Source of the DNA: Bacillota bacterium
GTDB lineage: Bacteria; Bacillota; Clostridia; Lachnospirales; Lachnospiraceae
DNA: 58,872 nt
Direction of reading: 5' to 3'
NCBI GenBank assembly: GCA_023441965.1
Contig: JAEZNB010000001.1
Span: 1-58,872 of the forward strand
The first letter of the stretch is position 1; the number at the start of each line of letters is the position of its first letter. The notes under the pieces were generated by a model. That model saw only the letters and a program-made list of their open reading frames with translations, searched no databases and was not told where the DNA came from. Below, piece after piece: positions 16,989-25,423 of the stretch. The position numbers were made by a program, and so were the translations under genes.

Positions 16989-17763
16989 TGTAATTAAGGC
17001 CTATTCCATTCGATATGAAGAGGAAGCGATAAAGCCCATCGACAGCCACTTGAAGCGGGAGTCGGATATCAACGAGAAGAGAAGCCACAGAATTGCACCC
17101 CCTGCCAAGGAGGTTTTTGACGGTTTTGTGGAAGGAATACAGGCAGTAGTCGTGGACCCGATTCCGACTGGGGAGGAGCTGACTGAGAAAGCCGGCAGGC
17201 TGCTAGAGGATGCCAGAAGGGAAGCGAAGGCCATATTGGATCAGGCCAGGCACGAGGCTGAGCAATTGAAGGCGGAGACACTGGCAGCTGCCAGAAAACA
17301 GGGCTATGAAGAGGGTCAACAAAGGAGCCTTAAGGAATTGCAGCGAAAGACAGCGGAGCTGGAGCAGCTAAAGCTTCAACAGCAGGAGGAGTATCAGGCC
17401 CTGCTTTCTGAACTGGAGCCGAAGACAGCAGAGCTGATTGCGGAGCTGATCACAAGGATTACCGGTATTCTGCTGGAGGAGCATAAGGATGTGATTCTGT
17501 ATCTGGTAGAGCGGGCTTTCCTGGAACTGGACAAGGCCTCATCCTATACCATAAGAGTTAGCAAGGAGGATTATGAGCTGCTTGCAGGTAAGAAGGATTA
17601 TCTGGCCGGTTTGATGGAAAGAGAGATTTCCCTTTCCATTCAAGAGGATTCAAATCTGAAGAAAAATCAGTGCCTGATAGAGACTGAACTGAAGGTCATA
17701 GACTGTAGCCTGGATGTCCAGCTGACAAATCTTATTTCTGATTTAAAGCTTCTGACTCTATAG
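16981..17763 (+). CDS. fliH: Flagellar export ATPase regulator FliH
   Basis: About 260 aa. FliH binds and restrains the FliI ATPase and delivers it to the export gate. An Ala/Glu/Lys-rich helical region with likely coiled coil covers about residues 65-145 (AGRLLEDARREAKAILDQA onward). The C-terminal FliH/HrpE-type domain follows (ELIAELITRITGILLEEHKD). Start choice is uncertain: TTG 16981 gives the family-like SNVIKAYSIRYEE and lies 11 bases after GGAGG (16965-16969). GTG 16969 is the alternative. Translation would be coupled to fliG. A 284-bp gap with a hairpin array separates it from fliI, which is unusual because fliH and fliI normally abut. Confidence 0.9.
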   Translation: MSNVIKAYSIRYEEEAIKPIDSHLKRESDINEKRSHRIAPPAKEVFDGFVEGIQAVVVDPIPTGEELTEKAGRLLEDARREAKAILDQARHEAEQLKAETLAAARKQGYEEGQQRSLKELQRKTAELEQLKLQQQEEYQALLSELEPKTAELIAELITRITGILLEEHKDVILYLVERAFLELDKASSYTIRVSKEDYELLAGKKDYLAGLMEREISLSIQEDSNLKKNQCLIETELKVIDCSLDVQLTNLISDLKLLTL

Positions 17764-17784
17764 GTTTTGACGAAAAATGCCGAT

Positions 17785-18011
17785 AATATAGAATAAGGCT
17801 AAAAACCAAGCCTTATTCATTGGGAATAAGCCTATAAAACAGGCTTATTCATTGGAAATAAGCCTATAAAACAGGCTTATTAATATAGAATAAGGCTAAA
17901 ACCAAGCCTTATTCATTGGAAATAAGCCTATAAAGCAGGCTTATTCATTGGAAATAAGCCTATAAAACAGGCTTATTAATATAGAGTAAGGCTAAAAACC
18001 AAGCCTTATTC
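17785..18011 (+). repeat. Array of seven phased hairpins between fliH and fliI
   Basis: Seven perfect or near-perfect hairpins at 17791-17818, 17824-17850, 17857-17881, 17888-17914, 17921-17945, 17953-17977 and 17984-18011, spaced 31-33 bp start to start. Type A (first, fourth, seventh) has stem AATAAGGCT/AGCCTTATT with loop AAAA(A)CCA. Type B (the other four) has stem AATAAGCCT/AGGCTTATT with loop ATAAAAC. Type A units are preceded by AATATA and type B by ATTGG(A). The order A-B-B-A-B-B-A is a ~97-bp tandem repeat, 2.3 copies. Sequence differences keep the pairing (a swapped G-C pair, one G-T wobble) or fall in loops and linkers. No T runs follow, so these are not ordinary terminators. Confidence 0.95.
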
Positions 18012-18047
18012 ATTTACACGACGATATTAGAAAGCGGGCTGGGTGAG

Positions 18048-19349
18048 TTGGTCGATTTTGATAAGTACAGGCAATTGCTTGATAAAAGCTATGTGAAAGA
18101 AATCGGCAGGGTATGTAAGATGGTTGGACTTACCATTGAGGCGACCGGGCCGGCTTCGAATTTAAATGATGTATGCTATATCAGCGGGGACAATCAGAAG
18201 ACAAAGAAGATTGCTGAGGTAGTAGGCTTCCGCGAGAACCGGATATTACTGATGCCCTATGATGATATGACCGGGGTTGGGATCGGCAGTCTGGTGGAAA
18301 ATACCGGAGCCTCCTTTAAGGTCCCGGTCGGTGAAGAGCTCTTGGGAAGAACCCTCGATGGTCTTGGATATCCCATGGATGGTACTCCCTTGCATATGAA
18401 TCGCTATTATCCATCGGAGGCGGCACCGCCGGATCCGATGTCCAGAAAGATCATAGATGAGGTGTTACCTCTTGGGGTGAAAGCGGTCGATTCCATGCTA
18501 ACTGTGGGCAAGGGCCAAAGAATTGGTATCTTTGCCGGGAGCGGAGTCGGCAAGAGCACCCTTCTTGGTATGTTTGCCCGCAATACAAAGGCTGACATCA
18601 ATGTCATCGCTCTGATCGGTGAGCGTGGCAGAGAGGTCAGAGAATTTATAGAACGGGACTTGGGAGAAGAGGGTATGAAGCGGTCTGTGGTAGTAATCGC
18701 AACCTCTGATAAACCGGCTCTGATTCGTAAGAAGGCAGCCAAAACAGCAACTGCCATTGCTGAATACTTCAGAGACCAGGGAAAGGATGTCCTCTTAATG
18801 ATGGATTCCCTGACCCGTTTTTCCATGGCACAGAGAGAAATCGGACTGGCCTCCGGAGAACCTCCGGTATCCAGAGGATACCCTCCCAGCGTATATTCCG
18901 AGATGCCTAAGCTCTTAGAGCGGGCAGGGAGATCGGATAAGGGTTCCATTACCGGCCTATATACGGTTCTGGTAGACGGTGATGATTTTAATGAACCGAT
19001 CACCGATACGGCAAGAAGTATTCTGGATGGACATATCATGCTATCCAGAAAGCTGGGGAACAGAAATCATTACCCGGCCATTGATGTCCTTCAGAGCATT
19101 TCCCGTGTCATGAGCTCCATCGTGACCAAGGAGCATAAGGCGGCTGCCGGTAAACTGAAAAATGTCCTGGCAACTTATCAGGATGCAGAGGATCTGATTA
19201 ATATCGGAGCCTATAAGAGCGGCTCCAATCCCGATATAGATTATGCGATCTCCAAGATCAGGCAGGTGAATGAATTCCTTCAGCAGGAGGTATATGAGAA
19301 GCATAGCTTTGATCAGGAGATTGAGCTGTTAAAGGAGATCTTTAACTAA
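18048..19349 (+). CDS. fliI: Flagellum-specific ATP synthase FliI
   Basis: 433-aa hexameric ATPase of the flagellar type III export system, related to F1-beta. Walker A is GSGVGKST (residues 164-171). The catalytic-Glu segment VIALIGERGREVREF and the MDSLTRFSMAQREIGLASGEPP block are diagnostic. It starts with TTG at 18048 (MVDFDKYRQLLDK, matching the family N-terminus); no ATG or GTG is in frame nearby. The only ribosome-site candidate is a poor GGGTGAG that abuts the start codon. This weak initiation lies just after the seven-hairpin array, which suggests that FliI output is set low relative to its neighbours. Confidence 0.96.
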   Translation: MVDFDKYRQLLDKSYVKEIGRVCKMVGLTIEATGPASNLNDVCYISGDNQKTKKIAEVVGFRENRILLMPYDDMTGVGIGSLVENTGASFKVPVGEELLGRTLDGLGYPMDGTPLHMNRYYPSEAAPPDPMSRKIIDEVLPLGVKAVDSMLTVGKGQRIGIFAGSGVGKSTLLGMFARNTKADINVIALIGERGREVREFIERDLGEEGMKRSVVVIATSDKPALIRKKAAKTATAIAEYFRDQGKDVLLMMDSLTRFSMAQREIGLASGEPPVSRGYPPSVYSEMPKLLERAGRSDKGSITGLYTVLVDGDDFNEPITDTARSILDGHIMLSRKLGNRNHYPAIDVLQSISRVMSSIVTKEHKAAAGKLKNVLATYQDAEDLINIGAYKSGSNPDIDYAISKIRQVNEFLQQEVYEKHSFDQEIELLKEIFN

Positions 19350-19351
19350 GC

Positions 19352-19813
19352 ATGAAAAAATTCCGCTATCAAATGGAAAACCTGCTGCAGGTGAAGCTGA
19401 AGCTGGAGGAGCAGGCGAAGATTGCCTACGGAGCTGCCAGACTCCGATTGACGAAGGAGGAAGAAAAGCTTCAGGAGCTTCAGAACAGGAAAGCTCTCTA
19501 TGAAGAAGAGGAACGGTCCTTAAGACTGGAGAAGCTGGATCTGCTAAGGATCCGACATGCAGCAGAAGCGGCCCAGGTCATGGAAGAGAAGATCAAACTA
19601 CAGAGGACTGCAGTGAAGAATGCCGAGCAGAGACTTGAGGTAGCCAGAATCAGACTGAACCATGCCATGGTCGAACGGAAGACCCAGGAAAGGCTGAAGG
19701 AGAAGGCCTGGGAGAATTATCTGCTGGAATTTGATGCAGAAGAAAGAAAAGAAGTGGATGAGCTGAACAGCTTTCAATACAGTAATCCCGAGCAGAGTGA
19801 GGAGGACAGATAA
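19352..19813 (+). CDS. fliJ: Flagellar export chaperone/stalk protein FliJ
   Basis: 153 aa, almost wholly helical, beginning KKFRYQMENLLQVKLKLEEQAK, the usual FliJ start. It forms an antiparallel coiled coil that inserts into the FliI hexamer, like the gamma subunit of F1. Family length is about 145-150. It begins 2 bp after the fliI stop and its own stop overlaps the next ATG. Confidence 0.92.
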   Translation: MKKFRYQMENLLQVKLKLEEQAKIAYGAARLRLTKEEEKLQELQNRKALYEEEERSLRLEKLDLLRIRHAAEAAQVMEEKIKLQRTAVKNAEQRLEVARIRLNHAMVERKTQERLKEKAWENYLLEFDAEERKEVDELNSFQYSNPEQSEEDR

Positions 19814-20577
19814 TGGCAAAGGAAAAGGCCGGGGAGAAAGTGAAAAAAGAAGGAAATAAGGTGCTGACCATCCTCATAGCCCTGCTGATTGCCCTCATAT
19901 GGTTTGCCATCTTCGGTATGCTGATTAAACTGGATGTCGGAGGCTTCGGCTCCGGTGTGCTAAGACCGATATTAAAGGATGTACCCTTGATTAATCTGAT
20001 TTTACCAAAGGTCTCGGAGGAGCAGCTGGCACAGGAAGAGGATTATGCATATGATTCCTTAGCCAAAGCAGTGGCCAGGATCAAGGAACTGGAGCTTCAG
20101 ATTGCCGAGATGAATAAGGGAACAGCAGAGGAAGAGAATGTAGTGGAGGAGCTTCAGGCAGAGATAGACCGCCTGAAGGTATTTGAAGAAAACCAGCTGG
20201 CTTTCGAAGAAAGACAGAAGGAATTCGATAAAAATGTTGTATTTGCAGCAGCCGCTCCCGGTGTAGACGAGTATAAGAAATATTATGAAGCCATCAACCC
20301 GGCAAATGCCGAACTGATTTACCGGCAGGTGGTGGAACTGCTGCAATACTCGGATACGATACAGGAGAAGGCCAATATCTATAAGAGTATGGATCCTAAG
20401 GCTGCAGCCGCGATCATGGAGACTATGACGGCTGACGTGGAGTTTGTAGCCAAGATGCTTCTGGCCATGAAGCCGAAGGAAAGTGCGGCTATTCTGGCAG
20501 AGATGGATGAGGTCGTAGCAGCCAAGATTACAAAGAAGATGCTTGACATGGATGAAGAGAAGCTGGCTGGGAATTAA
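19813..20577 (+). CDS. MotE/YlxF-like flagellar membrane protein
   Basis: 254 aa with one N-terminal membrane segment (about residues 17-40, VLTILIALLIALIWFAIF), a long acidic coiled coil (about 80-140), and a C-terminal MgtE-N-like helical region with KSMDPKAAAAIMETM and LLAMKPKESAAILAEM repeats (about 195-245). This is the layout of the proteins called MotE, YlxF or FlaA-locus 22.9-kDa protein found between fliJ and fliK in Firmicutes. In other bacteria MotE acts as a chaperone for MotC/FliK-type proteins. ATAATG overlap with fliJ couples translation. The precise role here is inference. Confidence 0.8.
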   Translation: MAKEKAGEKVKKEGNKVLTILIALLIALIWFAIFGMLIKLDVGGFGSGVLRPILKDVPLINLILPKVSEEQLAQEEDYAYDSLAKAVARIKELELQIAEMNKGTAEEENVVEELQAEIDRLKVFEENQLAFEERQKEFDKNVVFAAAAPGVDEYKKYYEAINPANAELIYRQVVELLQYSDTIQEKANIYKSMDPKAAAAIMETMTADVEFVAKMLLAMKPKESAAILAEMDEVVAAKITKKMLDMDEEKLAGN

Positions 20578-20718
20578 AAGGAGGTAAAAAGAAGGGCGCT
20601 CATTTTCTATCAATCCGGTAGGAGAGGGAGAAGCGTCTGAATGACAGACAAGAATTTGCTTACATAGGGGAAACTCTTTGTAATAGATATCATAAGAAGA
20701 AAGGAGGAAGGCAAATCA

Positions 20719-22239
20719 ATGATGACGCAGAGCGTTATGACGCAGACTGCGAGCTTGTCCCTGACACCGGCCGGCACATCAGCCCCCAGGTCTAAACGAA
20801 GCAGCGGCGGCTTTGAACTGTTCATGGACAGAAGTATCAGGAGTACAGACAGCACAGATGCACAGATAAAAGCAAAGGCTGCCCAAACGAAGGGGAAGCC
20901 GACAGATACCGAAGCCTTAAAAGGTAAGCAGGCGTTCGGTGATGAAGTAAAAAGCAAGCCGGATGATGCTGCAGCAGACTCGAACCGGGACAAGGCAGTC
21001 GACAAGGAAGAAACGTCTCAGAAGGTTCCTGTGGGAGCCGAGCAGAGGAAGACCGTTGCAGAAACAGCACAGACTTCTCAGTCGGCAGAGGAAGTACCGG
21101 AGGAAAAGGCAGGAGGCGAACAGGGCGACCAGGGCTGGATACAGCTGCAGGAACAGCTGCTTAGCTTACTGCAAACCCTTCAACAAACCGTGATGGAGCA
21201 GTTACAGCTGACACCTGAGGAGTTTGAGGACTTGCTAAGAGAGCAGGGACTGGTTACGGCAGATCTGACAGAACCGGAGAGCCTACAGCAGCTGCTGATG
21301 GCGAAAAACGGCAGTTCGGATGTCCTGGACTTCCTGACAGATGGCAATCTGAAGGGAGAATTTGATCAGCTCTTACAGCAGGTGGAAGCAATCCTTAAGG
21401 AAGCAGATTTCAAGCTTTCAGTCGATCAGCTGAAGACAGCACTTCAGGAGTTGGCCACAAGAACAGAGCAGGAGGCAGGACAGACAGCAGAGATAGTCAC
21501 CGAGACAGAGATTAAGAAGCCGGAAATGCGATCTGAACAGCAAAAGCCGGTTAAGGATGAGCCTTCGGTAAAGGAAAAAGAAAGTAAACCAGAGGAACAC
21601 GACAAGGGTCCTAAGACAGAGCTGGTGCATGAGGCCGACAAGGAAAGAGAGAACAGAGAGACGACATCGGACCAAAGAAGAGACGAAGCCTTTGAGCAGG
21701 AAAAGCTTAACAGCTATGAGACCTTCCTGAAAAATCTCACAAAGCCGGGACTGGAGTTGGAACCGGAACCCATACCGGAGGCCAGAGCGATGGAGCTACA
21801 GCAGATCGCAGATCAGATACTGGAGAGGATCAGAGTAGTGGTGAAGCCGGAGCAGACCTCCATGGAAATGGTTTTAAATCCTGAGCATCTGGGTAAGGTC
21901 AATCTAACCGTTGTTTCCAAGGACGGTACAATGACAGCCAGCTTCAAGGTTCATAACGAGCTTGCCAGAGAGGCAATTGAGAGTCAGCTTCAGGTTTTAA
22001 AGGAGACCTTGAATGCCCAGGGCATTAAGGTGGAAGCGATCGAGGTTACGGTGAGCAGCTATTCCTTCGGAGAGAGCCAAAGCTCCGGTGAGGAAGATCA
22101 GGCCACAGACCGGAACAAGAACCAGGGACATAAGCTTACCCTGGAGGAAGCGCTTCAACTAAATGAGCAATCAGAGGAAGAAGAAGGTCTTGCTGATATC
22201 ACAGGCTTAAGAGGCACGAATATTGACATGACTGCATAA
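20719..22239 (+). CDS. fliK: Flagellar hook-length control protein FliK
   Basis: 506 aa. FliK is exported while the hook grows and its C-terminal domain switches FlhB specificity when the hook is long enough. The N-terminal two thirds is low-complexity, charged and Gln-rich, as expected for the ruler. The C-terminal Flg_hook domain (about 360-450) has MEMVLNPEHLGKVNLTVV and ASFKVHNELAREAIESQL. AAAGGAGG precedes ATG 20719. The 141-bp gap before it contains only AG-rich sequence and perhaps a weak promoter. Length is in the upper normal range. Confidence 0.93.
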   Translation: MMTQSVMTQTASLSLTPAGTSAPRSKRSSGGFELFMDRSIRSTDSTDAQIKAKAAQTKGKPTDTEALKGKQAFGDEVKSKPDDAAADSNRDKAVDKEETSQKVPVGAEQRKTVAETAQTSQSAEEVPEEKAGGEQGDQGWIQLQEQLLSLLQTLQQTVMEQLQLTPEEFEDLLREQGLVTADLTEPESLQQLLMAKNGSSDVLDFLTDGNLKGEFDQLLQQVEAILKEADFKLSVDQLKTALQELATRTEQEAGQTAEIVTETEIKKPEMRSEQQKPVKDEPSVKEKESKPEEHDKGPKTELVHEADKERENRETTSDQRRDEAFEQEKLNSYETFLKNLTKPGLELEPEPIPEARAMELQQIADQILERIRVVVKPEQTSMEMVLNPEHLGKVNLTVVSKDGTMTASFKVHNELAREAIESQLQVLKETLNAQGIKVEAIEVTVSSYSFGESQSSGEEDQATDRNKNQGHKLTLEEALQLNEQSEEEEGLADITGLRGTNIDMTA

Positions 22240-22274
22240 GACGGAAAAGCGATCTTTAGAGAAAGGAGGAAACC

Positions 22275-23069
22275 ATGAGCGATTTGATACAGTCTGTTAC
22301 AGACGGTGTAGTGAATCAGACGAAGAAAAACCAGGCAGAGAAAGGACCGAACAATGAGCTTGGTAAGGATGCTTTCCTGAAGCTTTTGACAACGCAGATG
22401 AAATACCAGGATCCCTTGAATCCGAATACGGACACAGAATACATAGCACAGCTCGCCACCTTCTCACAGTTGGAGCAGATGCAGAACATCAGCACCATAT
22501 CAACGAATTCCCAAGCCTTCGGCTTAGTCGGTAAGGATGTCGTGATCAGGACGGAAACCTCATCGGGAGAAACAAGATATGTCAGCGGCCGGGTGGATTT
22601 CGTGAGTATGACAGGCGGGAAGGCCCAGATGTCAGTGAACGGCAGTCTTTACCCGATTGATAAGCTGGATAGTGTCATTGATGGCACCTATATTCTGGAG
22701 CAGGGACTCCCCGGAATCCTGCAAAAGGCAGACCTAACCTTTGACTTTACGGATGCTAAGGACCAAATCTTCAGTGTCAGAGTCGGAGAGGGAGAAACGA
22801 AGGCAGATGATGCGGCGATACAGATCGGAGATAAGATACTTGACAATTCCCTGGTCAGCATTAAGGATGACAAGGTAATTATTAAGAAGGAAGCACTGGC
22901 AGGCTTTAAGAACGGTACCTATAAGGTAACGGTAATCTTCAATGATCCTCTGTACACGACAGTCAAGGATATGGTTATGCTGACTGTTAAGAACTCAACC
23001 GTAACAGAAGAGGCAGAGACACCGAAGGATGAGACGGAGGATAGGCAAGAGGAGGAAAAAGAAGTATGA
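22275..23069 (+). CDS. flgD: Flagellar hook assembly (cap) protein FlgD
   Basis: 264-aa hook cap scaffold. The N-terminal motif LGKDAFLKLLTTQMKYQDPL is the clear FlgD signature (residues about 29-48), followed by DTEYIAQLATFSQLEQMQNI. The rest should form the FlgD Ig/tudor domains. A Glu/Thr-rich tail (about 240-264) ends the protein. AAAGGAGG precedes the ATG. The stop overlaps the next start (ATGA). Confidence 0.95.
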   Translation: MSDLIQSVTDGVVNQTKKNQAEKGPNNELGKDAFLKLLTTQMKYQDPLNPNTDTEYIAQLATFSQLEQMQNISTISTNSQAFGLVGKDVVIRTETSSGETRYVSGRVDFVSMTGGKAQMSVNGSLYPIDKLDSVIDGTYILEQGLPGILQKADLTFDFTDAKDQIFSVRVGEGETKADDAAIQIGDKILDNSLVSIKDDKVIIKKEALAGFKNGTYKVTVIFNDPLYTTVKDMVMLTVKNSTVTEEAETPKDETEDRQEEEKEV

Positions 23070-23458
23070 GTATTCCCATTAACCAATTTCCCTCCATAGA
23101 ACAGATGACAGAGCGGCTGAATGCCAATAAAAGCACTGCCGCAGCTGTAAAGCAGACAGCAGGAACCCCCTTCAGCGAGATATTACGTGAGAAACAGGAA
23201 GCTGTAAGCGGGGAATTAAAATTCTCCAAGCATGCCAACGAGCGTATGGCAAGCAGGAACATCGATCTGACCGACGAGCAGTTCAAGAGGCTGGAGAATG
23301 GAGCAATGCTGGCTGGAAGGAAAGGAATTTTAGAATCACTGGTTATGGTAGATGATTTTGCCTTCATCGTCAATGTAAAGAACAATACGGTGGTAACAGC
23401 CGTGCACGATGGAGAGGAAAAGGTGTTTACCAATATTGACGGTGCAGTAATCGTTTAA
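23066..23458 (+). CDS. TIGR02530-type flagellar operon protein
   Basis: 130 aa. Begins MSIPINQFPSIEQMTERLN and contains FSKHANERMASRNIDLTDEQ and VVTAVHDGEEKVFTNIDGAVIV, the pattern of the small flagellar operon protein (TIGR02530, from memory) encoded between flgD and flgE in many Firmicutes. Function is not established in the family; the position suggests hook assembly. The ATG overlaps the flgD stop by 4 bp. Confidence 0.85.
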   Translation: MSIPINQFPSIEQMTERLNANKSTAAAVKQTAGTPFSEILREKQEAVSGELKFSKHANERMASRNIDLTDEQFKRLENGAMLAGRKGILESLVMVDDFAFIVNVKNNTVVTAVHDGEEKVFTNIDGAVIV

Positions 23459-23544
23459 TAGCCGGACCTTTTGGGGGCTAAGGTATCCATGACTGACAGA
23501 TTGGATACAGGTGATTACGAAGCACAAACAGGAGGTCATTTAGT

Positions 23545-24990
23545 ATGATGAGATCATTGTTTTCTGGCGTTTCCGGTCTTAAGGTACACCAGACAAAGAT
23601 GGATGTAATAGGTAATAATATTTCAAATGTAAATACCATCGGATTTAAGTCCAGTTCCGTAACCTTTTCCGATGTATTTTATCAGACAACGCAGAAGGCA
23701 TCCGGACCCAATCCGGCTACCGGCACTACCGGCCGTAATGCGATGCAGGTCGGTCTCGGCTCTAATGTAGCATCTGTTACAACACAGATTACTGCGCAGG
23801 GAGCATCCCAGAGAACCGATAACCCCTTTGATATCATGATTGAAGGAGATGGCTTCTTCATCGTGAACAGCGGTGGAACAAACTATTTTACAAAAGCCGG
23901 ATCCTTCAATGTGGATTCCTACGGTACGCTCTGTACCCCTTCCGGTGCCTCAGTAATGGGCTGGCAGGTGGATCCCAACGATCAGACAAAAACCATAGCC
24001 GATGCGGTATCGCCGCTGAAGATTATGTCTCCGGAAAATCTCTATGCGAAGCCGGAAGCAACTACCAATGTGTACCTGTCGGGTAATATCGACAGCAAGG
24101 ACACCCAGCTGACCAGTCTTACAGGTAAGATGGTAAATATCAGCTTCTTTGATAACATGGGTCATAGCTATACGGCTGATCTGGTAATCAGACAGGCAGA
24201 GGATGTAACAAATCAATACAGCGTTATCATAAGAGATATTAAGGATGAGGATGGAGAATCCATCTTCAGAATTAAGGAAGTGGATGACGAGGGTAATGTA
24301 ACCTATCAGCCTTCGGCAATCCAACGTTTTACCTTTGGTGATATGGACTGTCAGGTAACAGTCGATACAGATACAGGTGCCATAACAGTGGATTCGGCGG
24401 ACCCCCCTTTGATCAACTTCAACGGTGGTACCGGTGAGTTTGTCAGTGTAGGAGATGGGGATGCGGATTCATCGACCAAGAGCTTAAGCCTGGTCATTGA
24501 TGCCAGTCCGAATCCCTTCAAGCCGATCGATGTGGATTTCTCCAGCCTTACCATGTATTCCTCCAGCGGTTCCTCTTCCATTGAAGCAACCAAGGGAGGT
24601 CTGGACGGAAACGGAACCGGTAAGAAGGTGGGTAATATGACAGGTGTCAGCATCGATTCTTCCGGTAAGATTTACGGAAAATACGATAATGGTGACAGCA
24701 GACTGCTTGGGCAGATTGCTGTGGCTACCTTCTCCAACCCGGCAGGCTTGGAAGCAGTGGGTAACAGTATGTTTGCGGCAACACAGAACTCGGGAGACTT
24801 TGACGGTATCGGACAGGATCCTACCCTGGGAGGCGGCAGCCTGACAACGGGAGTATTGGAGATGTCCAATGTAGACCTGTCCCAGCAGTTTACGGACATG
24901 ATTACGACGCAGAGAGGTTTCCAGGCAAACTCCAGAATCATAACAACATCTGACACCCTGTTGGAAGAACTGATTAATTTAAAGAGATAA
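23545..24990 (+). CDS. flgE: Flagellar hook protein FlgE
   Basis: 481-aa hook subunit, needed in roughly a hundred or more copies per flagellum. N-terminal axial signature SLFSGVSGLKVHQTKMDVIG with NNISNVNTIGFKSSSVTFSD (residues 4-43), and C-terminal signature LSQQFTDMITTQRGFQANSR (about 448-467). The variable central domain is Asp/Ser/Gly-rich. GGAGG precedes ATGATG. It is flanked by secondary structure: a 7-bp hairpin just upstream (23483-23508) and two strong hairpins just downstream (25020-25097). Confidence 0.96.
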   Translation: MMRSLFSGVSGLKVHQTKMDVIGNNISNVNTIGFKSSSVTFSDVFYQTTQKASGPNPATGTTGRNAMQVGLGSNVASVTTQITAQGASQRTDNPFDIMIEGDGFFIVNSGGTNYFTKAGSFNVDSYGTLCTPSGASVMGWQVDPNDQTKTIADAVSPLKIMSPENLYAKPEATTNVYLSGNIDSKDTQLTSLTGKMVNISFFDNMGHSYTADLVIRQAEDVTNQYSVIIRDIKDEDGESIFRIKEVDDEGNVTYQPSAIQRFTFGDMDCQVTVDTDTGAITVDSADPPLINFNGGTGEFVSVGDGDADSSTKSLSLVIDASPNPFKPIDVDFSSLTMYSSSGSSSIEATKGGLDGNGTGKKVGNMTGVSIDSSGKIYGKYDNGDSRLLGQIAVATFSNPAGLEAVGNSMFAATQNSGDFDGIGQDPTLGGGSLTTGVLEMSNVDLSQQFTDMITTQRGFQANSRIITTSDTLLEELINLKR

Positions 24991-25019
24991 CCTAGGGCTG
25001 ATGTTTGAATAATTTCATA

Positions 25020-25052
25020 TTCAAAAGCGTCAGCTGCACAGACGCTTTTGAA
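25020..25052 (+). terminator. Strong hairpin downstream of flgE
   Basis: TTCAAAAGCGTC (25020-25031) pairs perfectly with GACGCTTTTGAA (25041-25052), a 12-bp stem with a 9-nt loop. No T run follows. It could protect the flgE 3' end or be a processing site, and it lies 16 bp before a terminator-like hairpin. Confidence 0.6.
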
Positions 25053-25068
25053 AGCGGCAGGATTGAGT

Positions 25069-25097
25069 GGGTGGCAGCAAACCGCTGCCACCCTTTT
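25069..25097 (+). terminator. Terminator-like hairpin between flgE and flbD
   Basis: GGGTGGCAGC (25069-25078) pairs perfectly with GCTGCCACCC (25084-25093), a GC-rich 10-bp stem with a 5-nt loop, followed by TTTT. The short T run suggests partial termination. That would leave flgE more abundant in mRNA than the downstream genes. Confidence 0.6.
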
Positions 25098-25191
25098 CGA
25101 TTACTATCGGAGGAAGACATGCGAATTTAGGCAGCAGAGGGTAGAGTACTGCCACACTGGCCGGATATCCGACCGAAAGGGGGACGTATAT

Positions 25192-25383
25192 ATGATAGAA
25201 GTCACCAGATTGAACGGGAAGAAGCTAACGATCAATGCAGAGATGATCGAACGGGTGGAGGAGTCTCCGGATACCGTGATTAGCTTAACGAACGGGAACA
25301 AAATAATAGTAAAAGAAAGTAGACAAGATGTTAAAAATCTTGTAATATTATACAAAAAAGAACTATTTTCGCGTGATTTATAG
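25192..25383 (+). CDS. flbD: Flagellar protein FlbD
   Basis: 63 aa (MIEVTRLNGKKLTINAEMIE...), matching the small FlbD family found next to flgE and motA in Firmicutes and other bacteria. I chose ATG 25192 because AAGGGGG precedes it and the family begins at MIEVTRLNGK; the longer in-frame reading back to 25048 runs through the terminator hairpin. Not related to the Caulobacter regulator of the same name. Function is unknown beyond the flagellar context. Confidence 0.88.
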   Translation: MIEVTRLNGKKLTINAEMIERVEESPDTVISLTNGNKIIVKESRQDVKNLVILYKKELFSRDL

Positions 25384-25423
25384 GGGATTTGGATAAAAAT
25401 ATCAAGGATGGAAGGTGACGGAG

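Noticed and set aside
17791..18011. Possible CRISPR array
   Set aside because: The regular spacing looks CRISPR-like, but the linkers are 5-7 bp and identical, there are no unique spacers, and no cas genes are present.
20578..20718. Internal promoter or small peptide before fliK
   Set aside because: TTGCTT-N17-TGTAAT and an eight-codon frame are present, but both are weak and within AG-rich sequence.
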